DNA of 64,000 nt from Entoloma clypeatum (GCA_963565915.1 OY751485.1:124001-188000); one strand, 5' to 3'. Shown: positions 30,164 through 41,180, numbered from the stretch's first letter. Program-made: numbers and translations. The notes: generated by a model not told the origin, from the letters alone.

Positions 30164-31416
30164 ATGCCAGAAGCCCAACAGGAGGAGCTAAGTCCTCGAG
30201 ACAGTATCGATTTTACACTCATCCAGCAGTACATCGAATCGGAGATCCGTCGCATCCTACAGCAGGTGCTTGACGAAGAACTAGACAACGACGAGCATCG
30301 CCCCCACGGCGAGATAGCAGAGAGCATCCATCTTGCTCGGCAACACCAGATCGCGCGTTACAATGCCTGACAGAACGAACTCGAAAGCTTTCACGTTCAA
30401 GAAGGACCTCAGACAGGTCGGATCACAGAGATCAGAGAGTTTATCGGTGTCCAGACAACCGTTATCAGAAGATTGATTAGGACGCTCACATCGAGACGTC
30501 CCAGAGCCACATCATCACGTCTTACTCGAAGCAGCAGATCTACGCCCACTTCACCACCGATGAGCAACAGACCGAGTACAACCATTGGGCACGAAACGAG
30601 AGACTTGACCCCTTCTCGCGACCAACGGATGCGCAGGAACAGAGATTCCTTAGAGATCTACAGAGGAAATACCCCGAACGTTTTGCCACCAATTCCGCCG
30701 ACGAGTCCCCTGACGAATTTACTTTTGACTCCGCGCAGTCAGATACCGAACAGACGCCTAGAACAGGGACTGATTTTCAACCCCTACCTGTATCCCGAAC
30801 CCCATCTTCATCCCAACAATCCGACACCTCTCCTACTCCGCAGGTTCTAGACATGGCAGAAGCACCGACAGTACATACAATGGATACGTCCAAGATCATC
30901 AAAGATCCTGGGATGTTCAAAGACAGACACACCTTCGACGAGTGGTGGAAAGCCACCAAATTATACATCAGATTCCAGAAGGGCCTGTCCGACGATCAGA
31001 AGATTCTTGCGGTGTTATCCCGCATGATGGAAGGGTCCGGTAAACACTGGGCCAGCAACAAGTTAGACGACCTTGCCACCGATGGCGAGAACATCACCTG
31101 GTTAGGGTTCTCAGACGACATCGCTACGCGATTCTCTATTGCCAACAAGTTGGCAGTGGCCAAGGCGAGACTCGAAGTCCTGAAACAGGAGAAACGCACC
31201 ATCGACAAATTCTTGGACGAATTCGAAGAGCTCTTGAAGCTGTCAAACCTTGGCGAAGAAACTGGGAAATACATCCTGGAAAAGAATGTCAACCGCAGAC
31301 TTTCTGAACAAGTGGCTAGCGATGGCAAGACGTACACTGATTACGCAAAGGAGATCCGAAACAAGGGACGACAGATGGAGGGACTCGCTTGCCTGGTGCA
31401 GCTACAGACAATATAA
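30164..31416 (+). pseudogene. Gyp3-B1 leader ORF and gag, with zinc knuckles deleted
   Basis: An upstream frame from ATG 30164 (PEAQQEELSPRDSIDF...) is stopped by TGA at 30368. The gag frame proper (ATG 30853, MAEAPTV) contains a capsid region (DEWWKATKLYIRFQK...) and then jumps at about 31390 from GRQMEG directly into the start of pol. The two CCHC knuckles present in Gyp3-C are therefore missing (about 0.37 kb deleted, with 2 nt of shared sequence at the joint). Confidence 0.8.
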
Positions 31417-33658
31417 CTTATGTTATCCCTGCAAAGCGAGCCGTTGCGTCAACTAAGATTGTCAAGGGAGATAAACCTCCGAAACGACGAGAGATCAAGC
31501 TGCAAGCTCAGATCAAAACACGACGAGGACCAAAGGCCATTCGACCCAAGGTTGATAGCGGATGTGAATGCACATGTATCCATCCCAGAATAGTACGCGA
31601 ACAGAACCTTCCCACACGTGGAATAAAGCCCATATCAATCCTAAATGCGGATGGATCGCCGAACCGACAACAGAAAGCAGAAAAACTTGCCGAAGTCAAG
31701 CTGGACTTAGGAACACACCAGGAAACCATGGAAGCAATGGTATTGGACATTGGGAGAACGGACATGCTTTTGGGACATGACTGGTTGGTGCACCACAACC
31801 CCACAATCAATTGGACGACCGGCGCTGTAACATTCAACCGATGCCCATCAACATGTCAAACCAAACACTCGGATTTCAGGGTTAACCTTAATGGTTGCAA
31901 ACATCGCATGGTGGAAGTACGAGACAAGGACGCGCCCAAGAAATCAGATCAGAAATGGAAGCCCGGAGACCCCATATTGGAAGCAGTTACTCCCACACCA
32001 CCTCCCACAACCAAACGACCCTCATACGTTGAACGTTTTGCCCATCTCTTTGAAAAAGAAAACTTCGACAAAATCCCAAAGGAAAGAGAATGGGACCACG
32101 GCATCGAACTTACACCGGATGCACCAAAGGAGCTAGGAGGAAACACATACCCTATGACCCAAAAGGAGCAAGAAGAACTGGACGAATTCATCGATGAAGG
32201 CCTGGCAACCGGAAAGATCCGACCGTCCAAATCCCCTTATGCATCACCCTGCTTCTTCATTAACAAGAAAGACGGTTCCAAACGATTGGTACAGGATTAT
32301 CGCACGGTCAATAAATTCACGGTTATGGCATCACCTACGCAGGAGAACGAGTCTATGTTCCACCAGACCCACAATTGCGCCAAGAACTGATGTTTGAAGC
32401 GCACGACGCACCAGTGGCAGGACACCCAGGACAATATCGAACACATGAACTCCTCACTCGCACCTACTGGTGGCCCACCATCCTACATGACGTAAAGAAG
32501 TATGTGAAAGGTTGTGACACCTGTCAACGTAACAAGATCAGCCGCCAAAGGAGACACGCCCCTCTACACCCTAATGCCGTGCCAAGTCAACCATGGGAAG
32601 ACATAGGGATTGACGTCGTGGGACCGATACCAGAATCTGATGGGAAGAACACAATTCTGGTCATCACGGACAGACATTCAAAGATGCTTCATCTTATCCC
32701 GACAACCGTGGAACTATCAGCTGAAGGATTAGCCAAGATCTATCGGGACCAGATATGGAAGCTTCATGGGATCCCTAAGAAGATCATTAGCGACAGAGGA
32801 CCACAGTTCACCACGAAGTTCATGGAGATACTTTGCCGCATGTTGGGAATCAAGAGAAACCTGTCCACTGCGTACCATCCACAAACTGATGGACAAGCCG
32901 AACGATCGCATCAGGAAACCGAGGTGTTCTTACGAAACTTTGTCAACCATCTACAAGATGATTGGGCGGAATGGATCGCAATCGCAGAATTCCAGTACAA
33001 TGACAAAGAACATCAAGCGACAAAGTACACACCATTCTATCTCAACTACGGTCTGCATCCTTGGAAGGGAGAACTTGTGTTGGAAGACACCAATCCAGCG
33101 GCAAACGACTTCTTGAAAAAACTCAAACAGGCACGAGAAGAAGCCAATGCAGCACTGAAACAGGCCCAGGATCAGATGAAGAAGACAGTTGACACACGAC
33201 GAAGCCCATCTCGGAATTACCGCATTGGAGACAAGGTGTGGCTGGAAGGGACTAACATCAGGACTGATCGTCCCTCAAAGAAACTTGACGCCCTCCGACA
33301 CGGACCGTTCAAAGTCCTAGAGAAGAAAGGAGCTAGCGCATACCGTCTTGATCTTCCCAAAACCTGGAAGATGATCCACCCTGTGTTCAACGAGACCCTG
33401 TTATCGCCATACGAAACCCCGAAGTATACCATTCAGAAAAAGAAGCCAGCCCCTGATCCGATCATCGTCGAAGGACGAGAAGAATACCATGTCTCCATGA
33501 TCCTGGACTCTCGGAAATTCTGTGGAAAGATCCAGTACCTTGTCCAATGGGAAGGGTATGGCCCAGAAGAGAACACGTGGGAACCTCGGACTAATGTTCA
33601 GAACACTCAAGACTTGATCCGAGATTTTCATCGGCAAAATCCATCGCGTCCACGATAA
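31389..33658 (+). pseudogene. Gyp3-B1 pol, RT and RNase H deleted
   Basis: The protease with VDSGCE (about 31550) and the start of RT (SPCFFINKKDGSKRLVQDYR) are present. At about 32325 the sequence jumps from NKFTV into [13 protein letters not shown], removing about 1.3 kb of RT and RNase H and shifting the frame. The integrase is intact: zinc module [11 protein letters not shown]...CDTCQRNK, core D in GIDVVGP, SDRGPQF and AERSHQE. It ends with a chromodomain ([21 protein letters not shown]). The copy cannot replicate on its own. Confidence 0.85.
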
Positions 33659-33763
33659 AAGAACAAACTTTGAGAGCCATTTTCCACATCGACTTCTGTC
33701 ACATCGAGTTCCCCGCTCCAACTCTTCTCGCCCAACACGCCGTTCTTCTTATACCTTTCTGCC

Positions 33764-34132
33764 ATGTCCAACATCACCGCCGCCTCCACCGATGCTTCCG
33801 ATATCAACCCCACCATCACCACCCTCATCGGCGAAGCGCTCTCCATGCGCGACCAGATCCATGCGCTCGAAACCTCCGTCGCCGACATCCTCCACCGGCA
33901 GATGCATATCCGCCTTCATACCCTCTCCGATTTACCAACCGCCCCCACCGCTGAGGAGAAGCTCATCCTCAAAAACTATACCAACACCCTTGCTGTCGAG
34001 AATCAACGCCTTCGCCTCGCCGTTCGAGGTTTAGAGTTTGCCATGGCGGTAAACGATGAACTGATAAAGGATTGGGGTAACCGAGTTGACCCTGCCTGGG
34101 CCGATCCAAATGGCAATGATGGATGGGAGTAG
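33764..34132 (+). CDS. Gyp3 ORF3, subtype B (copy in B1)
   Basis: 122 codons, ATG to TAG, starting 105 nt after the pol stop and ending 37 nt before the LTR. It begins MSNITAASTDASD. The middle is helical and amphipathic (ALSMRDQIHALETSVADILHRQ and ENQRLRLAVRGLEFAMAVND), so a short coiled coil is likely. It ends Trp/Asp/Asn-rich (WADPNGNDGWE). No signal peptide, membrane segment or known domain is seen. The role is unknown; an accessory function in the element cycle is only inference from its position and repeated conservation. Confidence 0.6.
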   Translation: MSNITAASTDASDINPTITTLIGEALSMRDQIHALETSVADILHRQMHIRLHTLSDLPTAPTAEEKLILKNYTNTLAVENQRLRLAVRGLEFAMAVNDELIKDWGNRVDPAWADPNGNDGWE

Positions 34133-34169
34133 GTAGTCTGTGAGGACACAGACCTTGAGGAGGGGAACA

Positions 34170-34538
34170 TGTTATGGACTAACGACTACGGACATATACG
34201 CTTACTTTTTCACTTTGACTCATCAGCCCCCGCTTACACATATCATATTATACTTTATTTCCTTTAGTATACTTCGCTCCCGTGCTGACTCGCTTTCCGC
34301 AGCTGTCTGACTCATTCCGCAGTCAGCTTACTCATTAGTGCATAGCCTTCCGCAGTCGCCTTACTCATGCACACTGCCTTCCGCAGTTACTGACTCATTC
34401 GCTACCGCTCATAGTCAGTACTATATAAACCTCATGTACCATAGCTACATTCCTTAGATTTAGCAATCACTTTGCTCTTCGCCTTTCCACTTCCTGCATA
34501 CTCTGCCCGAACCTTGGAACGGTTTGTTAAGCATAACA
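34170..34538 (+). repeat. Gyp3 middle LTR (U3 subtype B, R-U5 subtype A)
   Basis: 369 bp, TGTTATGGACTAACG...GCATAACA. B-type variants run to about 34446 and A-type variants from about 34471 on, the mirror image of the left LTR. It is followed directly by gag sequence without leader or primer-binding site. Confidence 0.88.
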
Positions 34539-35690
34539 CAAACCGAGTACAACCGCTGGGCACGAAACGAGAGACTTGACCCCTTCTCGAGACCAACAGA
34601 CGCGCAGGAACAGAGATTCCTTAGAGATTTACAGAGGAAATACTCTGAACGTTTTGCCACCGATTCCGCCGACGAGTCCCCTGACGAATTTACTTTTGAC
34701 TCCGCGCAGTCAGATATCGAACAGACGCCTAGAACAGGGACTCATTTTCAATCCTTACCTGTATCCCAAACCCCATCTTCATCCCAACAACCCGACTCCT
34801 CTTCTCCTCCGCAGACTCTAAACATGGCAGAAGCTCCGGCTGTACAAACAATGGATACATCCAAGATCATCAAGGATCCTGGGATGTTCAAGGACAGATA
34901 CACCTTCAACGAGTGGTGGAAAGCCACCAAACTATACATCAGGTTCCAAAAGAGCCTCACAGACGATCAGAAGATTCTTGCGGTGTTATCCCGCATGATG
35001 GAAGGGTCCGGCAGACACTGGGCCAGTAACAAGTTAGATGCTCTTGCCGTTGACAACGAGAACATCACCTGGCTAGGTTTTTCCGATGATATCGCCACAC
35101 GATTCTCCATCGCCAACAAGTCAGTCGCTGCCAAAGCGAGACTCGAAGTCCTGAAACAAGAGAAACGCACTGTTGATGAATTCTTGGATAAATTTGAAGA
35201 ACTCTTGAAACTGTCAAACCTTGGCGAAGAAACTGGGAAATACATCCTAGAGAAGAACGTCAACCGCAGAATCTCTGAACAAGTGGCCAGCGATGGCAAG
35301 ACGTACACCGATTACGCAAAGGAGATTCGAAACAAGGGACGACAAATGGAAGGACACACACTGGTCATCTGAGGTGGCGGCGACATGCACACCGGATCGG
35401 GTACCACTTATGGTGGTCAGGGCAAAGCCATGGAGATCGACAAAGCAGGAGTAGCCCGTTGCTACAACTGTCAGCGCTTCGGTCATCTGGCTAAAGATTG
35501 TAGCGCTCCAAAGAAGAAAGACGGTCGCAAGTGTTTCAACTGTGACCAAGAAGGCCATATCGCGCGCAACTGCCGCAAGCCGAAGAAGAACTCCGGAAGG
35601 GTTAGGAAGGTGTCCGAGGAAGATGCCGAGAATGATGAAACCACAATCTTAGAAGCCGACGAGAAGGATTTTTCCGAAGAGTCCGATTAA
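34539..35690 (+). pseudogene. Gyp3-A gag, 5' truncated
   Basis: Starts abruptly at TEYNRWARNERLDPF after the LTR; about 0.5 kb of leader and 5' ORF are missing. The capsid region is followed by an in-frame TGA at 35370-35372, where Gyp3-C has CGA. Then come two zinc knuckles, CYNCQRFGHLAKDC and CFNCDQEGHIARNC, an acidic tail and TAA at 35688. Its pol continues only after the Copia-1 insertion. Confidence 0.85.
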
Positions 35691-35705
35691 ACGATGCTAA
35701 GTCGC

Positions 35706-36014
35706 TGTTGAAGTTCCACCTGGGCGCTAGCCACAGGTGTACTGAGCAACATAGCTACAGTGGAAGTACTCTACGATACCGCTATGGTCACTTACATGGT
35801 TTGGAGGGGTAAGGCTGGTGAGAGCGGTTAAGGCTGGTAAGAGCGATGGAGCTGGTTAAGAGTCAAGAGACAACTTGTTGATATTGACAGTTTCCTGGTC
35901 TTATATACCGTACTACTGTTTGTACCAACCAAACAAGTATGTAATGAAGATATGTAAAGGTCATGTGATGTAATCTAATCTAATCTAATCTACGTGATGG
36001 GAAAAGTTTCAACA
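35706..36014 (-). repeat. 3' LTR of Copia-1
   Basis: 309 bp. On the minus strand it is preceded by a run of seven G (36015-36021) that serves as the polypurine tract. Ends TGTTGAAG...TTTCAACA. Confidence 0.93.
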
Positions 36015-36089
36015 CCCCCCCATATTTAGTCCATATTTCTAAATACATCTTACTTTTTCCCACATATATATATAGGTACTTTGTTTCGC

Positions 36090-39000
36090 CTAGTTTTTTA
36101 TCAATCCAAAGTACGGGATAAACTTGGAAAAGAGGATTTTTCCCAGATTCTTAGTTAAGAGGTCTGCAGGGTTGTTCACTCCTTCAATAAATTCGACCGT
36201 AATTATCCCTTCGGAGACTTTTTCTCTGATGAAGTGGAATCGCACGTCAATGTGCTTGGATCGCTTCTCAGTTACAGGGTTGGATGCGATAAAGACGGAG
36301 CCGTTGTTATCTCCGTAGATCGGTACTGATCCGATCTGCATTCCAAGTTCGGCAAGCATGCTTCTCAGCCATGTTGCTGCGCGACTGCAGTCTGATAATG
36401 CCATATACTCTGCTTCTGTGGAAGAGAGGGCGATGGTCTTTTGCGCCGATGATACCCATGTCACTGCTCCAGACACCAGTGATATGAAGAAGCCAGTGGT
36501 AGACCTCCTTGTGTTTTCATCTGACGCCCAGTCGGAGTCTGTGAATGCATAGATTCCTTTTCCTGAGTTGCCATCATACATGATTGCGTAATTTTTTGTT
36601 GCCTTCAGATACCTGCAAATATCCCTAGCCACTTCTAAATGGCGTTTGGTGGGATTTGCGGAAAATTGCGACATTTTGATCACGGCAAAACATATGTCTG
36701 GCCTTGTTCCAATCATCAGATATAGAAGTGATCCGATGACGGATTGGTACTTTGATCGAAGTTCTGCATTGGGTTCATCTTCGGACATCATGGGTTTGTA
36801 GCCCGTAGGAAGTGGGGTATGGGTGGCGTTAGATTCGCTCATCCCCATTCGTTCGAGTATTTTCTCAAGGTAAGGTACTTGATCGATGAAGATACGTTTC
36901 CCGTGTTGCCTTATTTGGATAGAGAGAAATTCTTTCGGTTCCCCATCAGGCACAAGGTGCCCTAGGTCCCTACATTCCCATGTGGTCATGAAGGCCTTCT
37001 TTTTCTCTAGTGTATATTCCCCGTTTGTGCCGAGAAAAGCAGAGTCGTCGACATAGATGACGGCGATTACAATTTCCCCGCTGGTACTTTTGTGAATGAA
37101 CACTCCCGCATCGGAGTGAAGCCGGACAAAGCCGAGCTTTTTCATGGAGGAATCAAGTTCCCTCCACCAGGCTAATGCGGCCTGCTTAAGTCCATATAGA
37201 GCTTTGAATAGTTGGTACATGAGGTGTTCTTTCCCTTTTACTATGTAGCCCTCAGGCTGTCGCATGTAAATGACTTCACGGAGCGTTCCATAGAGGAAGG
37301 CTGATGAGACGTCCAAAAGTGTCATGAACCACCCTTCAAGGGCTGTCAATGCCAGTATTAGTCGGACGGTTTCATATCTTATGACTGGTGAGAAGATCTG
37401 ATCAAAGTCGATCCCTTCTACCTGTGAAAAGCCTTTTGCGACGAGACGTGCTTTCAGGCGGCCGTCGGACTTTTCGTTGTAAACCCATTTGTTCCTTAGA
37501 GCTTTCCTTCCTGCAGGCAGGGGTACTAGCTCTGTGATCACTCCGCGGCGTTTGAGCATGTCTAGCTCTTTACGTTCAGCCGCATACCAGTCTTCTTTAT
37601 TTGGAAGAGGGTATATGTCTTTATGGGACATGTCGACAATGCCAACTTGGACTGATATCGCCTCCATCAGGAGGTCATTCATCCATGCCGTTTGACCACC
37701 CAATCTCCGTCTTTGATCTAATTTTTCAAGATCAGATGCTGGAGTGTCTTCCCCATAGATGCTTCCTGGCATCTTCCGAACTCGTCGTTCCCTGATCGGT
37801 CGATCTGGTACTTGCTCGGGTTCCGGAGTGGGTACTCGCGGTTCGTCATCAGGCTCACTGGCGGGCAATTCGTTGTCTGATTCAGGTTGATCCTGTTCAA
37901 TGGGAAGTGGGTCATGAGGTGTTTCGTTGTGACTGTCGTCGTCATTACTGCCGGGAATGAGATCCTCAAACTCATCAGCCGGCTCTGGGTTTTCCATTTC
38001 TGGGTGGTTTTCTGGCAACGGGTCGATATGGCACCTAGGGTACTTGCTTTCATCAAAGATAGCTTTCCCTCCCATGAAAATTGTGTTGGTCTCAGGATCC
38101 ATGAAGCGGTATCCTTTGACCCCTGGTTTCGATCCGAGATAAATCATCAATCGGGATCTTGATTCCAGGGAGTTCCTACGTTTCTCCTTTGGGATATATA
38201 CATATGCTTGACATCCAAATACTCTGACGCTGGACATGTCGGGGATCTCATTGGTCACCCTGAAGTAAGGGGTTTTCCATTCAAGACGCTGCATGGGGGT
38301 TCTGTTATAGAGAAATGCTGCGTGTTCCAAACAGAATTCCCACCACATGGGCGGTAAGCATGCATCGAAGCGCAATGCCTGAGATTTTTCCCATAGTGTT
38401 CGATTGATCCTTTCTGCTCTACCATTCTGCTGGTGCTGATATGGGAGCATGACGTCGATCAGAATTCCATGATCGGCAAGTACATCTTTGTATTCGTGAA
38501 ATTCTCCACCTCCATCAACTCGCCACTTCTTAGGAGTAGCGGCAAATTGGTTCTGGATCATCGCAAGAAACTGTCTTAGTGCCGTGATGGCTCCAGACTT
38601 TTTCCTAAGCAAGACGACCCAGACATGAGATGAAAAATCGTCCAGAAACGTGAGGAAGTATTTGTACTTGTGGTACGATGCCGTGGATATCTGTTTCAGG
38701 TCTGAATGAATCAGGTCGAAGGGTTTGACAGCCCTCGTCATTGAATTGGGGTATGACTGATTCGGCATTTTCCCTTTGAGGCACCCCGTGCAGCTTTCCT
38801 GTGATTTCTCACGTACTAACGTTCTGGGTACTCCTTTGGTACTAGTGGGAATTTTATTGAGCGCCTGGTCATTTGGGTGGCCAAGACGTTTATGCCAGGT
38901 TTCAACAGTGATTTCGCTAGAGATCGCGTGGATTTGGTCATAGCGTATTTCAGTGTCTAACCAGTAAATGGTTTGTCCGATGAAATGAGGCGAAAACTGT

Positions 39001-39122
39001 ATTTTGTTCAGCCCTTTAGAGATATTAATTTCTCCACGCATTCCATCAACTTTGTAACCATGGTTAAGGAAGACGCCTAGGAACAATAGACATGTGTCCA
39101 TATCCGGAATATAAAATACCGG
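36090..39122 (-). CDS. pol: Copia-1 Pol: integrase, RT, RNase H
   Basis: Continuous from the codon after TGA 39125-39123 (first Met at 39101, 1003 codons from there). Order: GAG-pre-integrase zinc part (HKRLGHPNDQALN...CTGCLKGKM), then integrase core with D in HSDLK, D in RVDGGGEF and E in GRAERINRT. The RVT_2 reverse transcriptase follows (WVYNEKSDGRLKARLVAKGFSQ, with YVDDSAF as catalytic motif), then RNase H (FTDSDWASDENTRRSTTG and ALSSTEAEYMAL). Integrase ahead of RT is the Copia order. The ORF ends 75 bp before the LTR. All motifs are intact, but expression needs the preceding frame to be readable across the TGA. Confidence 0.93.
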   Translation of the reverse strand, partial: PVFYIPDMDTCLLFLGVFLNHGYKVDGMRGEINISKGLNKIQFSPHFIGQTIYWLDTEIRYDQIHAISSEITVETWHKRLGHPNDQALNKIPTSTKGVPRTLVREKSQESCTGCLKGKMPNQSYPNSMTRAVKPFDLIHSDLKQISTASYHKYKYFLTFLDDFSSHVWVVLLRKKSGAITALRQFLAMIQNQFAATPKKWRVDGGGEFHEYKDVLADHGILIDVMLPYQHQQNGRAERINRTLWEKSQALRFDACLPPMWWEFCLEHAAFLYNRTPMQRLEWKTPYFRVTNEIPDMSSVRVFGCQAYVYIPKEKRRNSLESRSRLMIYLGSKPGVKGYRFMDPETNTIFMGGKAIFDESKYPRCHIDPLPENHPEMENPEPADEFEDLIPGSNDDDSHNETPHDPLPIEQDQPESDNELPASEPDDEPRVPTPEPEQVPDRPIRERRVRKMPGSIYGEDTPASDLEKLDQRRRLGGQTAWMNDLLMEAISVQVGIVDMSHKDIYPLPNKEDWYAAERKELDMLKRRGVITELVPLPAGRKALRNKWVYNEKSDGRLKARLVAKGFSQVEGIDFDQIFSPVIRYETVRLILALTALEGWFMTLLDVSSAFLYGTLREVIYMRQPEGYIVKGKEHLMYQLFKALYGLKQAALAWWRELDSSMKKLGFVRLHSDAGVFIHKSTSGEIVIAVIYVDDSAFLGTNGEYTLEKKKAFMTTWECRDLGHLVPDGEPKEFLSIQIRQHGKRIFIDQVPYLEKILERMGMSESNATHTPLPTGYKPMMSEDEPNAELRSKYQSVIGSLLYLMIGTRPDICFAVIKMSQFSANPTKRHLEVARDICRYLKATKNYAIMYDGNSGKGIYAFTDSDWASDENTRRSTTGFFISLVSGAVTWVSSAQKTIALSSTEAEYMALSDCSRAATWLRSMLAELGMQIGSVPIYGDNNGSVFIASNPVTEKRSKHIDVRFHFIREKVSEGIITVEFIEGVNNPADLLTKNLGKILFSKFIPYFGLIKN

Positions 39123-40817
39123 TCATAGGAGATGGGTTTTAGTTTCCCCATTTAGGGTATGCCATACTGGAACGGCCCCAACTCCGAGAATTTCCAGTTT
39201 CTTTCCCTTTGCAGCTGTTTGGACAAATCGCTTAGCCTTGAGAGGCCTGTAATACGCGAAGTCTTTGAACTCATGGGTAAAGTGTAATGATGCGCCGGAA
39301 TCTAAGATCCACTGAGCGCGTTCTCTCTCTTTGCAGTGTGTGCAGGACGCGGAATGTTTGATATATTTTTTGTACAGATCATCACTAAAGAGATCTATAC
39401 TATCTGCATCGGTACTAGCTAATATGTATTCAAACGTCTGTGCGTGATTATTAGCGTTTCCCATTTGGTCAAGTTTGAGAGAAGGATGTGACGAACCGTC
39501 AAGTTCGATCAGCCCATCTTCGAATTGTTCTGGCCCCATCCGCTCGCTTTGATGGTCTATGTCCATCATCTTCAGCGATTCTTCTATCAACGGGGCTACG
39601 CGACGCTGTTTAGCCGGCCTTTTGTCGATGTCAGGAATGATGGTATCTAGGATACGAAGATTCGATCCTGAGGGGCGAGCACCAATGCCGCGCGCGAGTT
39701 TGCGGACATGGTCGTTCTTTTTCCACACGGATGGTTTTCCAGAAGGAAGCCCGGTGTACTGTGACGGAGGGGGGTTCATTCGCTGAAGGAGCAACTGCAT
39801 TTTTTGAGAGTCTGGCTGGCCGGTACTCATTGTTTTTCCGCGCCCAGTGACGGTTGTGAAGGAGGGTGTCAGAAGAGGGGGGAAGTGGATGGCGGGAGCA
39901 ACAAACTCAACTGTTTCCTCCACATGTTCGGACGCGTTGTCCGCAGTGTTGGCGCTTTTCTTCTGATTGCGCCAGTGTCCTTTTCCCTTCTTCTTTTCAG
40001 AAGCGGTACTATGGTCGGTCGAGTTAGGCTGCTCGTCAGCGTCGTTCTGCGAGGTACTCGGCTTTTGCTGCTTTTCCCATTTGGGATCCTGCCCCTTGCG
40101 TTTTGTCCCGGAAATTTTCCGGGCCTGCTCATTGGATGCACGAGTAGACCCGACCGAATACTTGCACCTGTATTCCGAGATGATGCTCTCGGCGACGGCT
40201 TTGTAGGTGAAATCGTCGGCGTCGTAGACCTGGAAAAGGGCAGTGGAGAGTGACGACCAGGCGTCGGGAATCGCATTGGCGAGGATCATTGCCTGCATCA
40301 GATCGGGGATGACAAAGTTCGAATCGGCGAGCCGAGCGAAAAGAGACCCCAGGCGTTCGATTTCAGGCACGGGGTCGCGTCCTGACAGCTTGAAGGTGGC
40401 GGCGGTCTTGAAGTCGCCGAAGATGACAGCCGGGGATACCTTGGAGTAGTTATCTTTCAGCGATTTCCACGCGTCAAGTGCTGAGGTGCTGTCCTTGATG
40501 TGGCGTCTGATCGCCTCAGAGACCTTCAGGCGTATCGCCCCGAGAGCTACGTCGTCGTCCCTGATCCAGATTTTTTCTTCCTTATGGAAGCCGGGCTGGT
40601 CGATCGTGGTAGTCAGCACAGGGGGAGCAGCAGCAGTGGCCCCAGGGGTGGAGACCGTGGTGGTGAAGTCAGCGATCACGGGACGAGTGATGTCGCCAGA
40701 GACGATGCGCCAGACTCCTTGATGGAGGAGGTAAGACTTCATCTTTTCGGCCCAGCTCTGGTAGTCGATACCGTCGAAGGGGGTGATGATGTCAAGAGCA
40801 GAGCGAGAGGTAGACAT
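39123..40817 (-). CDS. gag: Copia-1 Gag and protease
   Basis: 564 codons from ATG 40817 (MSTSRSALDIITPFDG) to TGA 39125-39123; an upstream in-frame extension exists but is unlikely. It has a UBN2-type capsid region (YQSWAEKMKSYLLHQGVW...), a basic Lys/Gly-rich linker (KKKGKGHWRNQKKS) and then the protease active site WILDSGASLHFT about 80 codons before the end. No CCHC knuckle is seen; a CTHCKERE segment precedes the protease. The terminal TGA lies where relatives continue (LYIPD...), so it is either a nonsense change from CGA or, less likely, a readthrough stop (UGA-C context). Confidence 0.88.
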   Translation of the reverse strand: MSTSRSALDIITPFDGIDYQSWAEKMKSYLLHQGVWRIVSGDITRPVIADFTTTVSTPGATAAAPPVLTTTIDQPGFHKEEKIWIRDDDVALGAIRLKVSEAIRRHIKDSTSALDAWKSLKDNYSKVSPAVIFGDFKTAATFKLSGRDPVPEIERLGSLFARLADSNFVIPDLMQAMILANAIPDAWSSLSTALFQVYDADDFTYKAVAESIISEYRCKYSVGSTRASNEQARKISGTKRKGQDPKWEKQQKPSTSQNDADEQPNSTDHSTASEKKKGKGHWRNQKKSANTADNASEHVEETVEFVAPAIHFPPLLTPSFTTVTGRGKTMSTGQPDSQKMQLLLQRMNPPPSQYTGLPSGKPSVWKKNDHVRKLARGIGARPSGSNLRILDTIIPDIDKRPAKQRRVAPLIEESLKMMDIDHQSERMGPEQFEDGLIELDGSSHPSLKLDQMGNANNHAQTFEYILASTDADSIDLFSDDLYKKYIKHSASCTHCKERERAQWILDSGASLHFTHEFKDFAYYRPLKAKRFVQTAAKGKKLEILGVGAVPVWHTLNGETKTHLL

Positions 40818-41168
40818 TTTAGATGAATCTAAGAAAGGGTTCCCAATCAGTGATGTGTTATGAATATGATTCAAGAAAACAATTAAATGATTCCTTATGA
40901 CATATTCCCTTTTAGGAATAGCGGTCACGGGAAAACCCTTTATATGTCAGAAACGTATAAGGTGCGATCAACGTTTCCACATGGAGTGTACTAGGTCAAT
41001 CCCCTTAGGGACGTCTCATGACAGGTACTTGTTGTAATGACGTTCCCAGGTTCATATGTGAAGAAGTAAGACTCAGAACCTAGATCTTTCGATCGGTTCT
41101 TTGCCAACCAGGGTAGAGTGGGCAGGTACTCGCTGTTGCCAGCATTTCCCAAGTCCCTCTGCTATCCG

Positions 41169-41180
41169 GGGCCCATAACC
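41169..41180 (-). promoter_or_regulatory. Copia-1 primer-binding site matching the initiator tRNA anticodon arm
   Basis: Immediately after the 5' LTR the minus strand reads GGTTATGGGCCC. Its complement GGGCCCATAACC is the anticodon-arm sequence of eukaryotic initiator tRNA-Met. Drosophila copia is primed by a half-tRNA from this region. Confidence 0.6.

Noticed and set aside
39559..40826. Several plus-strand frames of 68-149 codons
   Set aside because: They are antisense to the intact Copia-1 Gag-protease gene.
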